Shown in pieces: positions 50,027 to 58,567 of a DNA stretch of 64,000 bases. The stretch is from Kitasatospora atroaurantiaca (lineage in GTDB: Bacteria > Actinomycetota > Actinomycetes > Streptomycetales > Streptomycetaceae), in assembly GCF_007828955.1 (NCBI RefSeq), contig NZ_VIVR01000001.1, positions 7,068,001 to 7,132,000 of the forward strand, read 5' to 3'. The notes below the pieces were generated by a model. The model was not told the DNA's origin, did no database searches, and saw nothing but the letters and a program-made list of their open reading frames with translations. Every line of letters starts with the position of its first letter. Within the stretch, counting starts at the first letter, position 1. The position numbers and the translations under genes were made by a program.

Positions 50027-50038
50027 TTGATCGATCCA
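50027..50038. promoter_or_regulatory. Operator candidate TTGATCGATCCA before lacI
   Basis: Near-perfect palindrome with central CG (minus strand TGGATCGATCAA), 20 nt before the LacI start. A sibling, TGGATCGGTCAA, lies at 50225-50236. Confidence 0.5.
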
Positions 50039-50175
50039 CGCAAGTGGCGTCAGCGTAGGTCCGTGCGCCGGGCCAGGGCAAGGCGTTACCGGAGGGCCGT
50101 GATCCAGCCGTTATGGAAACGGGGCGAGAACTCGGCACGTCGGGGCAGTTTCTGCGCCCGGAATCGCGCGAACCG

Positions 50176-50236
50176 TTGACGGCACTGGAAACGCCTCGTT
50201 AACATCCCGGCCACGCCGGTCTCGTGGATCGGTCAA
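50176..50236 (+). promoter_or_regulatory. Promoter and second operator before the beta-helix hydrolase
   Basis: TTGACG (50176-50181) and TAACAT (50200-50205) are 18 nt apart; TGGATCGGTCAA follows at 50225-50236. The operator matches the lacI-proximal one in 11 of 12 bases (13 of 14 with the flanking CG). No gene lies in 50008-50444. Confidence 0.5.
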
Positions 50237-50444
50237 CGCAGCGAGGCTGCCCCTCGCCTGCCGCACGACACCGTCACCCGTCATCGCACAGAGCTCTCGC
50301 GCCCGATGCACCGTGTGGTCCGCTCCAACGCGCAACCCTGACCGGACGTCCTCCGGCTGCGGCACCGCGCACACTCCTCGCCGCCTCCAGCAGACGGCAG
50401 GTGCCTGCACAGACCAGAAGGTCTCGTCCTGAGGAGGGACAGGC

Positions 50445-53255
50445 ATGATCCGACCGGCCGGCGGAAACGCCGATTCGAACCCCGCCCCCGCAGGAGGCGC
50501 CTCGCGTCTCAAGCGCCTCAGCGCCACCATGGCCGCCGCCACCTTGGCGGCGGCCGGCCTCGCGGTCACCGTTCCCGTCTCCGCATCCGCCGCGACCGTC
50601 ACGGTCCACGGCTACGCGCCCTCGGGCGTCGGGGCCGGCACGACGACATCCCCGGACGTGGCGTCCACCAAGTACCAGGTACAGGTCGCCGGCACACCCG
50701 TCGACGCCGTCCAGTACACCCAGAACGGCCACAACTTCGACATCGCGCGTTTCGCGTCGAGCTCGCGCACGCCGGCGATCACGATCACCTTGCCGAGCAC
50801 CACGATCACCACGGTGAACGTCTACCCGGCGCGCTACTACCCGTCCGCCAGCGTCTCGGTGAGCAGCGACAAGCACACGCTCACGTTCCAGATGTCCGCC
50901 GCCGCAGGGCTGAACGAAGCGATCGTGATGGTCAACGGGGACTCGACCAACGCCGCGGGCCAGCCCTACCTGGCGGTTGTCAACGACCCGCTCGAGGACG
51001 CCTCCCAGCACCCGGACATCACGCCCGCCCCCGACGGTTCGGGCGTCAACCTGCAGACCGGCGTCCTCGATTTCCAGCAGTTCGCCACCGCCTACCTCGC
51101 GGCGCACCCCAACAGCGCGGCCCAGACGCCCCCGGCCGCGGCGACCAGTTCGATGGCGGGCCGGACCGTCGGCGGCACCACCGTCCCCGCGGGCCAGCAG
51201 ACCTCGGCCGGCAGCCTGGTGAGCGCGAGCAGCGTCAACGTGCGCTACCCGAAGGTGCGGGTGATGGCCGCCGACGACGTCACGTACGCCCTGCAGGCCG
51301 CCATCGACACCATCAAAGCCAACCCCACGGCGCTCAACACGCTCTACTTCCCGAACGGCACGTACGTCTGGTCCGGTCTCCTGGTCAACGGTCTGGACGG
51401 CAGCAGGCTCAAGGGCGGCAAGCTGAAGATCTACACCGACGAAGGGGCCCTGCTGAAGAACCGCGTCCAGGCGTACATGGAGGCGTTCGAGCCGGCGATC
51501 GGGATCATCAACTCGAACAACATCGAAATCGACGGCCGCGGCGTCTTCGACGGCAACGGCGTGGCGAACTACAACGCCTTCAGCAGCGGTGACTCGCACG
51601 ACGCCTACCGCAGCCAGCACCAGGGCGGCGTCATGGTCATGCACTCGTCGGACATCACGTTCAACGACACCTACGAGCGCAACGCGAAGCAGTGGAACTA
51701 TGAGACCCACAGCGCCAACAGGGTGACGTTCAACAACATCAAGGCCCTCACCCCGTACCGCCAGCCGTGGATCGACGGGACGGACTTCGCGAGCGGCCAG
51801 GACATCACCGCCAACGGCGTCTTCACCCTCGGCAACGACGACGCGTTCGCCTCCGGCCACTACAACCCCAGCGACGGATTCACCCCGCTGGCCTCCGGCG
51901 TGTGGAACAACTTCCAGCTCGGCACCTCCAGCGCCGACGTCCAGGGCTATGCCAACGCGGTAGGCGCCCACGACACCGTCGCCGACGAGCTCGGGTTCGA
52001 CAACTACCACTGGGACAACGAGGACTCGAAGAACATCTCGGTCAGCAACACGCTGAACTGGTCCGTCGGTGCCGGCAACTCGATCCGCATCGGATGGAAT
52101 TCCTACGGATACCGGCTCAACAACTACACGTTCGACAACTTCAACTCCGTGGCGGCGCCGGCCGGCGGCATCTTCACGCAGAACAGCCCCAAACCGTACC
52201 CGCGCATCTCGAGCATCGTGGTGAAGAACAGCTCGTTCGACACCTCCCGGTACACGTCGGGACCGATCAGGCTCAACGGCGGCAACGGATCCACCCAGAC
52301 CATCACCGCCGACGACCAGGCGACCTACGGGCTTGCCCCCAACCCCGACGGGTCGGGCGCCACGTACACGTATCCCAAGACCCCGATCAGCACCCTCAGC
52401 CTCGACAACGTGTGGTTCTCGCAGCAGAAGACGAACAGCAGCACGCTGAACGGCGCCACGAACGTAACGCTGAACAACCTCCAGGTCGCAGGCCAGCCCG
52501 TCGAATACAGCAGCCAGTTCCCGCTGGCGCCGAGCGGGATCGGCACGCTGACCACCACCTACACGGACGCGAACGGCCAGACCCAGAACGTCAAGCCCGG
52601 CGCCCTCACCAACGGCGACACCTGGGTGGGCGCGTGGACCGGCGACCAGACCAAGAACAACTCCTCGGACCTGACCCTCATCACCCGCAACACCGGGGTC
52701 GGCCTGATGGGCGAGCAGTACACCACAGGATCCGGAGACGGAAAGCTCTCCTATATCCAGTTCCCCCTCAGCAGCCTCACCAGGGCACCCAGCCAGGCGA
52801 CGCTCCATCTCACCTACGTCGGCCACCGCTATTCGTCGGTGCCGTCGACCGACACCGACCAGCTGCTCGTCCAGCCCGTCAGCGACACCGCCTGCACCGG
52901 CGGCGGCACGTCCTGCCCGGTCTCCACGACGACCTGGCAGAACCGGCCGAGCTTCACCGCCACGACCTCCTCCGTCGCCAGGTCGGCCACCTTCACCCTG
53001 GGTTCGACCCTCATCCCCGAGGGCGGCGGGACCCACCAGGGCAACGTCATCGACGGCCGCGACATCACCGTCGACATCACCTCCTTCGTCCAGAACGCCT
53101 ACGCGGCCAAGCAGTCCACGCTCCTGCTCGCCGTCTGCAACGCGGGGGGCACCAACCACGAGCTGCGCTTCGTCAGCTCCGAAGGTGCCACCGGCTCCGG
53201 AAAGCTCACCAATGGGACCGCCGAGATGGCGCCCGGGGTGACCGTGACCCCGTAG
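50445..53255 (+). CDS. Secreted beta-helix hydrolase with DNRLRE/CBM96-like tail
   Basis: 936 aa, ATG after GAGGAGGG. Signal region 21-50. A beta-sandwich-like N-terminal part (about 50-250) precedes a beta-helix (about 265-735) with TLYFPNGTYVWSG, IEIDGRGVFDGNG, PWIDGTDFASG and LGNDDAFASGHYN, that is Asp residues spaced as in GH28/GH49 enzymes. The C-terminal 200 residues (TWVGAWTGDQTKNNSSDL to VDITSFVQNAY) resemble DNRLRE/CBM96 modules. The family is not certain; GH49-like or GH110-like activity are both possible. Confidence 0.72.
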   Translation: MIRPAGGNADSNPAPAGGASRLKRLSATMAAATLAAAGLAVTVPVSASAATVTVHGYAPSGVGAGTTTSPDVASTKYQVQVAGTPVDAVQYTQNGHNFDIARFASSSRTPAITITLPSTTITTVNVYPARYYPSASVSVSSDKHTLTFQMSAAAGLNEAIVMVNGDSTNAAGQPYLAVVNDPLEDASQHPDITPAPDGSGVNLQTGVLDFQQFATAYLAAHPNSAAQTPPAAATSSMAGRTVGGTTVPAGQQTSAGSLVSASSVNVRYPKVRVMAADDVTYALQAAIDTIKANPTALNTLYFPNGTYVWSGLLVNGLDGSRLKGGKLKIYTDEGALLKNRVQAYMEAFEPAIGIINSNNIEIDGRGVFDGNGVANYNAFSSGDSHDAYRSQHQGGVMVMHSSDITFNDTYERNAKQWNYETHSANRVTFNNIKALTPYRQPWIDGTDFASGQDITANGVFTLGNDDAFASGHYNPSDGFTPLASGVWNNFQLGTSSADVQGYANAVGAHDTVADELGFDNYHWDNEDSKNISVSNTLNWSVGAGNSIRIGWNSYGYRLNNYTFDNFNSVAAPAGGIFTQNSPKPYPRISSIVVKNSSFDTSRYTSGPIRLNGGNGSTQTITADDQATYGLAPNPDGSGATYTYPKTPISTLSLDNVWFSQQKTNSSTLNGATNVTLNNLQVAGQPVEYSSQFPLAPSGIGTLTTTYTDANGQTQNVKPGALTNGDTWVGAWTGDQTKNNSSDLTLITRNTGVGLMGEQYTTGSGDGKLSYIQFPLSSLTRAPSQATLHLTYVGHRYSSVPSTDTDQLLVQPVSDTACTGGGTSCPVSTTTWQNRPSFTATTSSVARSATFTLGSTLIPEGGGTHQGNVIDGRDITVDITSFVQNAYAAKQSTLLLAVCNAGGTNHELRFVSSEGATGSGKLTNGTAEMAPGVTVTP

Positions 53256-53321
53256 ACGCTCGAGGCCGGTCCGTCCCCACGGTGCCCAGTTGTGCTCACC
53301 GTCCGACAACGGAGTCCACCC

Positions 53322-56219
53322 ATGCCACTGCCCGACCTTCCGCTCAACCGTCGGCGTTTCCTCACCACGGCCGCCCTCGCCGCCGCCGCCGCGACCCTGC
53401 CCGGCTTCGTCTTCGCCGCCCGGGCCTCCGCGGCCGTACCGCCCCAGGTCACGCTCCCGGACCGCGGTATCTGGGACAACGCCACCGCCTCCGCCTGGAC
53501 CGACGGGTTCCTGAGCGGCAACGGCGAGTACGGGGCCGTCTACTACGGGGCGCCCACGCTCGAGAAGATGATCTTCAATCATCACCGGTTCGTGCTGCCC
53601 AACGGCAGCCGGAGCGTCATGCCCCCCGTGATCTCGCCGTATCTCGAGACCGCCCGGGACCAGGCGCTGGCCGGCGACTACTCCGGTGCCTCCTCCACGT
53701 TCGCCCACGGCTGGGGCCTGCGCTGGACCCAGACCTTCCACCCCGGCTACGAACTCCAGCTCAGCACCCCGGGCATGACCACCGTCAACGACTTCGCCCG
53801 CATCACCGACTTCCGCACCGGCGAGATCACCCACACCTGGACCGACCAGTACGGCACCTGGCAGCGCCACGTCTTCGTCTCCCGCGCCGACCAGGTCATC
53901 GTCCACGAGCTGCTGCCCGCCACCGGCCGCACCGTGGACACCACCATCAGCGTCAACACCGCTCTTACGGGCGTGCCGACCAAAGTGTCCTTCTCCACCA
54001 CTGCCACCGTCACCAGCGGCGACGGTTACCTGAACCTGCGCGGCACGTACCCCTCCGGCGGTGCCTACGGCTACGAGGGCGTCACCCGCGTCGTGGTCTC
54101 CGGCAGCGGCTCCTCCGTCACCGCCGACGGGCAGACCCTGGTGGTCGCCAAGGCCACCAAGGTGCTGCTGCTGACCAAACTCGGCCGGTACGAGACCTCC
54201 ACCGGCTGGAACAGCCAGCCCCTGCAGACCGCCCTCGCCGCGCTGACGGCCGACTACGCCACCCTCCTGGGCCGACATGCCCCGAAGCACCAGGCCATGT
54301 ACGACCGCTCCAGCATCGACCTGAACGTCTCCGCCGCCGACCGCCGGCTGGCCACCAGCGACCTCATAGCCCGCCAGAACAGCAACGCGTCCGCCATCGA
54401 CGTCGCACTGCTGGAGCGGATGTACGACTCCGGCCGCTATCTCTTCATCAGTTCCAGTGGTGTTCTGCCACCACGCCTGACCGGCATCTGGACGGGCACC
54501 TGGAACGGCTCCTGGGCCGACGACTTCACCACCGACGCCAACATCAACCTGCAGGTCGCCGGCGGCAACATCCTCGACCTCACCGATGCCATGCAGGGCT
54601 ACTTCGACCTCATCCTCGGCCAGCTCGCCCACTGGCGCGACAACGCCACCAACCTCTACGGCGCCCGCGGCTTCCTCGCCCCGACCCGGACCGACTGCGA
54701 GTACGGGCACATGCTGCACTTCAACAACACCAGCTTCCCCGGCGAGGCCTGGACCGGCGGCGCCGACTGGCTGCTCTACCCGCTTCTGGAGTACTACCAG
54801 GTCACCGGCGACAGCGCCTTCCTGAAGAACAAGCTCGGCCCGGCCCTGATGGAACTGGCCCTGTTCTACGAGGACTTCCTCACCCGCACCGACTCCAGCG
54901 GCAAGGCCGTCTTCGTCCCCTCCTACTCCATGGAGAACAGCCCGGCCAACACCCGCCAGGCGTTCTCCATCAACGCCACCGGCGACATCATGGCCGGCCG
55001 GCACGCGCTCCAGGCCGCGATCGACGCGGCCAACACCCTCGGCCTGGAGCAGGGCAGCGGCCAGGGCGTGCAACGCTGGACCGCCCTGCTCGCCAAGCTG
55101 CCCGACTACACCGTCAACAGCGACGGGGCGCTCGCCGAGTGGTCCTGGCCCGGCCTGACCGACAACTACAACCACCGGCACGTCCAGCACATGTACGGCG
55201 CCTGGCCGCTGCACGAGATCAACCCCGAGGAGAAGCCCGAGCTGGTCAAGTACGCGGCCAAGGCGCTGGACAAGCGAGTCGACCCGAATTATGCCGCCCA
55301 TGGCAGCCTCCACCGGGCGCTGGCCCGCGCCCGCCTGAAGGACGGCCCCGGCGTCTACGGCAACCTGCTGAAGATCTACGGCAAGAACATGGTGTGGCGG
55401 TCCCTGATGACCTCCCACAACCCGGACCTGACCACCTACAACTGCGACGCCGCCAACACCATCCCCGCCGTCCTCGGCGAAGCACTCGTCTACACCCGCC
55501 CAGGCGTCCTGGAGATCCTCCCCGCCCTCCCCGACCAGCTCACGAAGGGCGCCATCAACGGCGTCCGCGGCCGCAACCGCATCGCCATCCAGTCGCTGTC
55601 CTGGGACACGGCGGCCCGCACGGCCACCGTCACGCTCACCTCCGACATCGACCAGAAGATCACCTTCATCTGCCGGCGCGGCATCGCATCCATCACCACC
55701 GGCGCGACGGTCACCACGTCGTCGCTGGGCAACCACGCCCGCACCGTGTCGCTGACCGCAGGAACGAGCACCACGATCACGATCGGCCTGCTGACCGGCC
55801 CCTTCAAGCTGGTCAACCGCAAGAGCGGCAAGGTCCTGGACGTCTCCGGCTCCTCCACCTCCGACGGCGGGCCCGTCATCCAGAACACGTGGTCCGGCGG
55901 CGCCAACCAGCAGTGGAAGCTGCTCCCCGACTACGACGGGTCCTACCGCCTGTCCAACGTCAACAGCGGCAAGGTGCTCGACGTCCCGGGCGGCTCCACC
56001 AGCAACGGCACAGCCCTGGACCAGGGGTCGGACACCAACGGCACCAACCAGTGGTGGAAGCTCGTTCCGGCGGCCACCAGCGGCTACTACCGCCTCGTCA
56101 ACATCAAGAGCGGACTGTGCGCAGACGTGCAGAGCGGATCCACCGCCGACGGCGCCAAGGTCATCCAGTGGCCCGCCAACGGCGGCTCCAACCAGGAATG
56201 GCAGCCAGTGGGGCTGTGA
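53322..56219 (+). CDS. Secreted GH95 alpha-L-fucosidase with ricin-type domain
   Basis: 965 aa from the ATG at 53322 (CGGAG 7 nt before). Tat leader LNRRRFLTTAALAA. GH95 features: the N-terminal sandwich (SGNGEYGAVYYGAPTLEKM), the helical barrel with LTGIWTGTWNGSWADDFTTD and INLQVAGGN, and EWSWPGLTDNYNHRHVQHMY with GSLHRALARARLKDG. A ricin-type trefoil with SGKVLDVSGSS and SGKVLDVPGGS repeats ends the protein. GH95 inverting enzymes remove alpha-1,2-fucose (or L-galactose), for instance from xyloglucan side chains. Confidence 0.92.
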   Translation: MPLPDLPLNRRRFLTTAALAAAAATLPGFVFAARASAAVPPQVTLPDRGIWDNATASAWTDGFLSGNGEYGAVYYGAPTLEKMIFNHHRFVLPNGSRSVMPPVISPYLETARDQALAGDYSGASSTFAHGWGLRWTQTFHPGYELQLSTPGMTTVNDFARITDFRTGEITHTWTDQYGTWQRHVFVSRADQVIVHELLPATGRTVDTTISVNTALTGVPTKVSFSTTATVTSGDGYLNLRGTYPSGGAYGYEGVTRVVVSGSGSSVTADGQTLVVAKATKVLLLTKLGRYETSTGWNSQPLQTALAALTADYATLLGRHAPKHQAMYDRSSIDLNVSAADRRLATSDLIARQNSNASAIDVALLERMYDSGRYLFISSSGVLPPRLTGIWTGTWNGSWADDFTTDANINLQVAGGNILDLTDAMQGYFDLILGQLAHWRDNATNLYGARGFLAPTRTDCEYGHMLHFNNTSFPGEAWTGGADWLLYPLLEYYQVTGDSAFLKNKLGPALMELALFYEDFLTRTDSSGKAVFVPSYSMENSPANTRQAFSINATGDIMAGRHALQAAIDAANTLGLEQGSGQGVQRWTALLAKLPDYTVNSDGALAEWSWPGLTDNYNHRHVQHMYGAWPLHEINPEEKPELVKYAAKALDKRVDPNYAAHGSLHRALARARLKDGPGVYGNLLKIYGKNMVWRSLMTSHNPDLTTYNCDAANTIPAVLGEALVYTRPGVLEILPALPDQLTKGAINGVRGRNRIAIQSLSWDTAARTATVTLTSDIDQKITFICRRGIASITTGATVTTSSLGNHARTVSLTAGTSTTITIGLLTGPFKLVNRKSGKVLDVSGSSTSDGGPVIQNTWSGGANQQWKLLPDYDGSYRLSNVNSGKVLDVPGGSTSNGTALDQGSDTNGTNQWWKLVPAATSGYYRLVNIKSGLCADVQSGSTADGAKVIQWPANGGSNQEWQPVGL

Positions 56220-56234
56220 CGGCCCTGGACGCTC

Positions 56235-56342
56235 GGGTTCGACCCTCATCCCCGGGGGCGGCGGGACCCACCAGGGCAGCGCCATCGACGGCCGCGACAT
56301 CACCGCCGACACGGCGCCCGCGCTGACCGTGACCCCGTAGAC
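56235..56342 (+). repeat. Shortened duplicate of the beta-helix gene 3' end
   Basis: About 75 bp matching 53000-53075 (GGTTCGACCCTCATCCCC onward) is joined to about 33 bp matching 53225-53257 (GCGCCC to the stop GTGACCCCGTAGAC), with roughly 150 bp missing between. It encodes an in-frame tail ending DGRDITADTAPALTVTP. It is a dead copy lying just after GH95. Confidence 0.85.
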
Positions 56343-56386
56343 CACCGCAGCCCCACCGAAAACACGACGACCGCGGCACGCGGCGA

Positions 56387-56423
56387 GGCCGGTTCACCCG
56401 GATGCCCTCCGGGGGAACCGGCC
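56387..56423 (+). terminator. Hairpin between GH95 and GH35
   Basis: Two stacked stems: GGCCGGTTC / GAACCGGCC (56387-56395 with 56415-56423) and CCCGGA / TCCGGG inside, loop TGCCC. It could end GH95 transcription; it lies only 36 nt before the GH35 start. Confidence 0.55.
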
Positions 56424-56458
56424 CCTCGCTGCGGCCACCCTCCCTCAGGAGCACCACC

Positions 56459-58210
56459 ATGTCCGTCCTGCAGATCGAGGGCGACGACTTCACCCTCGAC
56501 GGCGAGCCGTTCCGGATCATCTCCGGCGGCCTGCACTACTTCCGCGTCCACCCGCAGCAGTGGGCCGACCGCCTGCGCAAGGCCCGACAGATGGGCCTGA
56601 ACACCGTCGAGACGTACGTCCCCTGGAACCTCCACCAGCCCCGACCGGACGTCTTCCGGCTCGATGCCGGGCTGGACCTCCCGGCCTTCCTCGACCTGGC
56701 CGCCGCCGAGAACCTCCACGTCCTGCTGCGCCCCGGCCCGTACATTTGCGCCGAGTGGGAGGGCGGCGGCCTGCCGTCCTGGCTCCTCGCCGAACCCGAC
56801 ATCCGGCTGCGCAGCCAGGACCCGGTGTACCTCGCCGCCGTGGAAACCTACTTCCAGCAGTTGCTCCCGCCGCTGCTGGACCGGCTGGCCACTCGCGGCG
56901 GGCCGGTCCTCGCGGTGCAGGTGGAGAACGAGTTCGGCGCCTACAGTGACGACACCGCCCACCTCGCCCACCTCGCCGAACTGCTGCGCAGCCTTGGCGT
57001 CGACGTTCCGCTGTTCACCTGCGACCAGCCCGCCGACCTCGCCCGCGGCAGCCTGCCCGGTGTCCTGGCCACCGCCAACTTCGGCAGCCGCGCCCGCCAG
57101 GGCCTGGCCGCGCTGCGCGCCCACCAGCCCAGCGGCCCGCTCATGTGCACCGAATTCTGGATCGGCTGGTTCGACCGCTGGGGCGGCCACCACGTCGTCC
57201 GCGAACCGGACGCCGCCGCCCGGGAGTTGGACGAGCTGCTGGCCACCGGCGCCTCCGTCAACCTCTACATGTTCCACGGCGGCACCAGCTTCGGCTTCAC
57301 CAACGGCGCCAACGACAAACACACTTTCCGCCCCACCGTCGGCTCGTACGACTACGACTCCCCGCTCGACGAGGCCGGCGACCCGACCCCGAAGTACCAC
57401 GCCCTCCGCGACGTCATCGGCAAGTACGCCCCGGTCCCGGCCGAGCCGGTACCGGCCCCCGCGCCGAAGCTCCCCGCGGCCAGGGTGACGCTCACCGACA
57501 CCGCACCGCTGTTCACCGGCCTGCCTGCACTCGGCAGCGCAGTGAAGTCCGAACACCCGCTCACCATGGAGCAGTTGCGGCAGGACTTCGGCTACGTCCT
57601 CTACGAGGCGACCCTGCCGACCGCCGGCCCCGCGCTTCTGGAACTGGACGACGTCCGCGACCGGGCTCAGGTCTTCGTCGACGAACAGCCCATCGGCGTG
57701 CTCGAACGGGAGAACCACGAGCGGGCCATCGTGTTCACCGCCCCCGCGGCCGGCAGCGTGCTGCGCGTCCTGGTGGAGAACCAGGGCCGCGTGAACTACG
57801 GCCAAGGAATGCACGACCGCAAGGGCCTGCTCGGCCCCGTCCGGCTCAACGGCGCCGAACTGACGGGCTGGGCCAACCGCCCGCTGCCCCTGACCGACCT
57901 CAGCGGCCTCGCCTTCGCACCCGCCGAGGGGCCCGCCGTCGGGCCGGTCTTCCACCGGGGCACCTTCGACATCGAGGAACCGGCCGACACCTTCGTCCAC
58001 CTGCCCGGTTGGACCAAGGGCAACGTCTGGATCAACGGCTTCCACCTCGGCCGCCACTGGTCCCGTGGCCCCCAGCGCTCCCTGTACGTACCCGGCCCCG
58101 TCCTGCGCCCGGGGCCGAACGAGATCACCGTGCTCGAACTGCATACCACGAGCCTCGACCGCACAGTAGAGCTGCGCAAGCAGCCCGACCTCGGCCCCAC
58201 CGAGGAATGA
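56459..58210 (+). CDS. GH35 beta-galactosidase, cytoplasmic
   Basis: 583 aa, ATG after AGGAG. GH35 core: ISGGLHYFRVHPQQW, YVPWNLHQP, RPGPYICAEWEGGGLPSW, acid/base Glu158 in QVENEFGAY and nucleophile Glu232 in LMCTEFWIGWFDRWGG. C-terminal jelly-roll domains complete the normal length. No signal peptide, so it acts on imported beta-galactosides, for example xyloglucan or arabinogalactan oligosaccharides after fucose removal. Confidence 0.93.
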   Translation: MSVLQIEGDDFTLDGEPFRIISGGLHYFRVHPQQWADRLRKARQMGLNTVETYVPWNLHQPRPDVFRLDAGLDLPAFLDLAAAENLHVLLRPGPYICAEWEGGGLPSWLLAEPDIRLRSQDPVYLAAVETYFQQLLPPLLDRLATRGGPVLAVQVENEFGAYSDDTAHLAHLAELLRSLGVDVPLFTCDQPADLARGSLPGVLATANFGSRARQGLAALRAHQPSGPLMCTEFWIGWFDRWGGHHVVREPDAAARELDELLATGASVNLYMFHGGTSFGFTNGANDKHTFRPTVGSYDYDSPLDEAGDPTPKYHALRDVIGKYAPVPAEPVPAPAPKLPAARVTLTDTAPLFTGLPALGSAVKSEHPLTMEQLRQDFGYVLYEATLPTAGPALLELDDVRDRAQVFVDEQPIGVLERENHERAIVFTAPAAGSVLRVLVENQGRVNYGQGMHDRKGLLGPVRLNGAELTGWANRPLPLTDLSGLAFAPAEGPAVGPVFHRGTFDIEEPADTFVHLPGWTKGNVWINGFHLGRHWSRGPQRSLYVPGPVLRPGPNEITVLELHTTSLDRTVELRKQPDLGPTEE

Positions 58211-58228
58211 CCGACCATCCGTGAACAG

Positions 58229-58261
58229 CCGGGCGGCGGGGACATCGTCCCCGCCGCCCGG
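58229..58261 (+). terminator. Terminator after GH35
   Basis: Perfect 15-bp stem (58229-58243 with 58247-58261) and an ATC loop, 18 nt past the GH35 stop. Confidence 0.8.
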
Positions 58262-58390
58262 CTCGCCTCCACCCCGGCCGACCTGGCCGCCGAGCTCGGT
58301 CGCGCCCTCACCGTCGACAACCCGGCGCTGCGCGCAGGGGGACAACGCCTTGCGGCTCAGCACAGCTGGGCTGGTGTCACTGTCGGGTGG
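58262..58390 (+). pseudogene. Possible glycosyltransferase C-terminal remnant
   Basis: The + strand reads LASTPADLAAELGRALTVD then NPALRAGGQRLAAQHSWAGV, which resembles the last helix of GT4 or GT1 glycosyltransferases, without start or body. The rest of the gap to 58567 shows nothing. Confidence 0.3.
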
Positions 58391-58567
58391 ACACGGAAGA
58401 GGCGGCGGCCGATGGCCTGGTTGGATTTTGGCGATGACTGCCGGGTCCATGGCGGTCCCGCCGGCCGCGACGCGTTCCAGCGCGGAGAAGAACTGGTCGG
58501 AGTCGAGGGGTGTGAGGGGCAGGGGCAGGGGCAGGGGCAGGCACGGGTGCGGGGCGCCCTGCGGGGT

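Noticed and set aside
50274-56345. A 2023-codon open frame on the minus strand opposite the beta-helix and GH95 genes
   Set aside because: It is antisense to two well-supported enzymes, has Gly/Val/Arg-rich repetitive composition and no domain. Long shadow frames are expected at this GC content.
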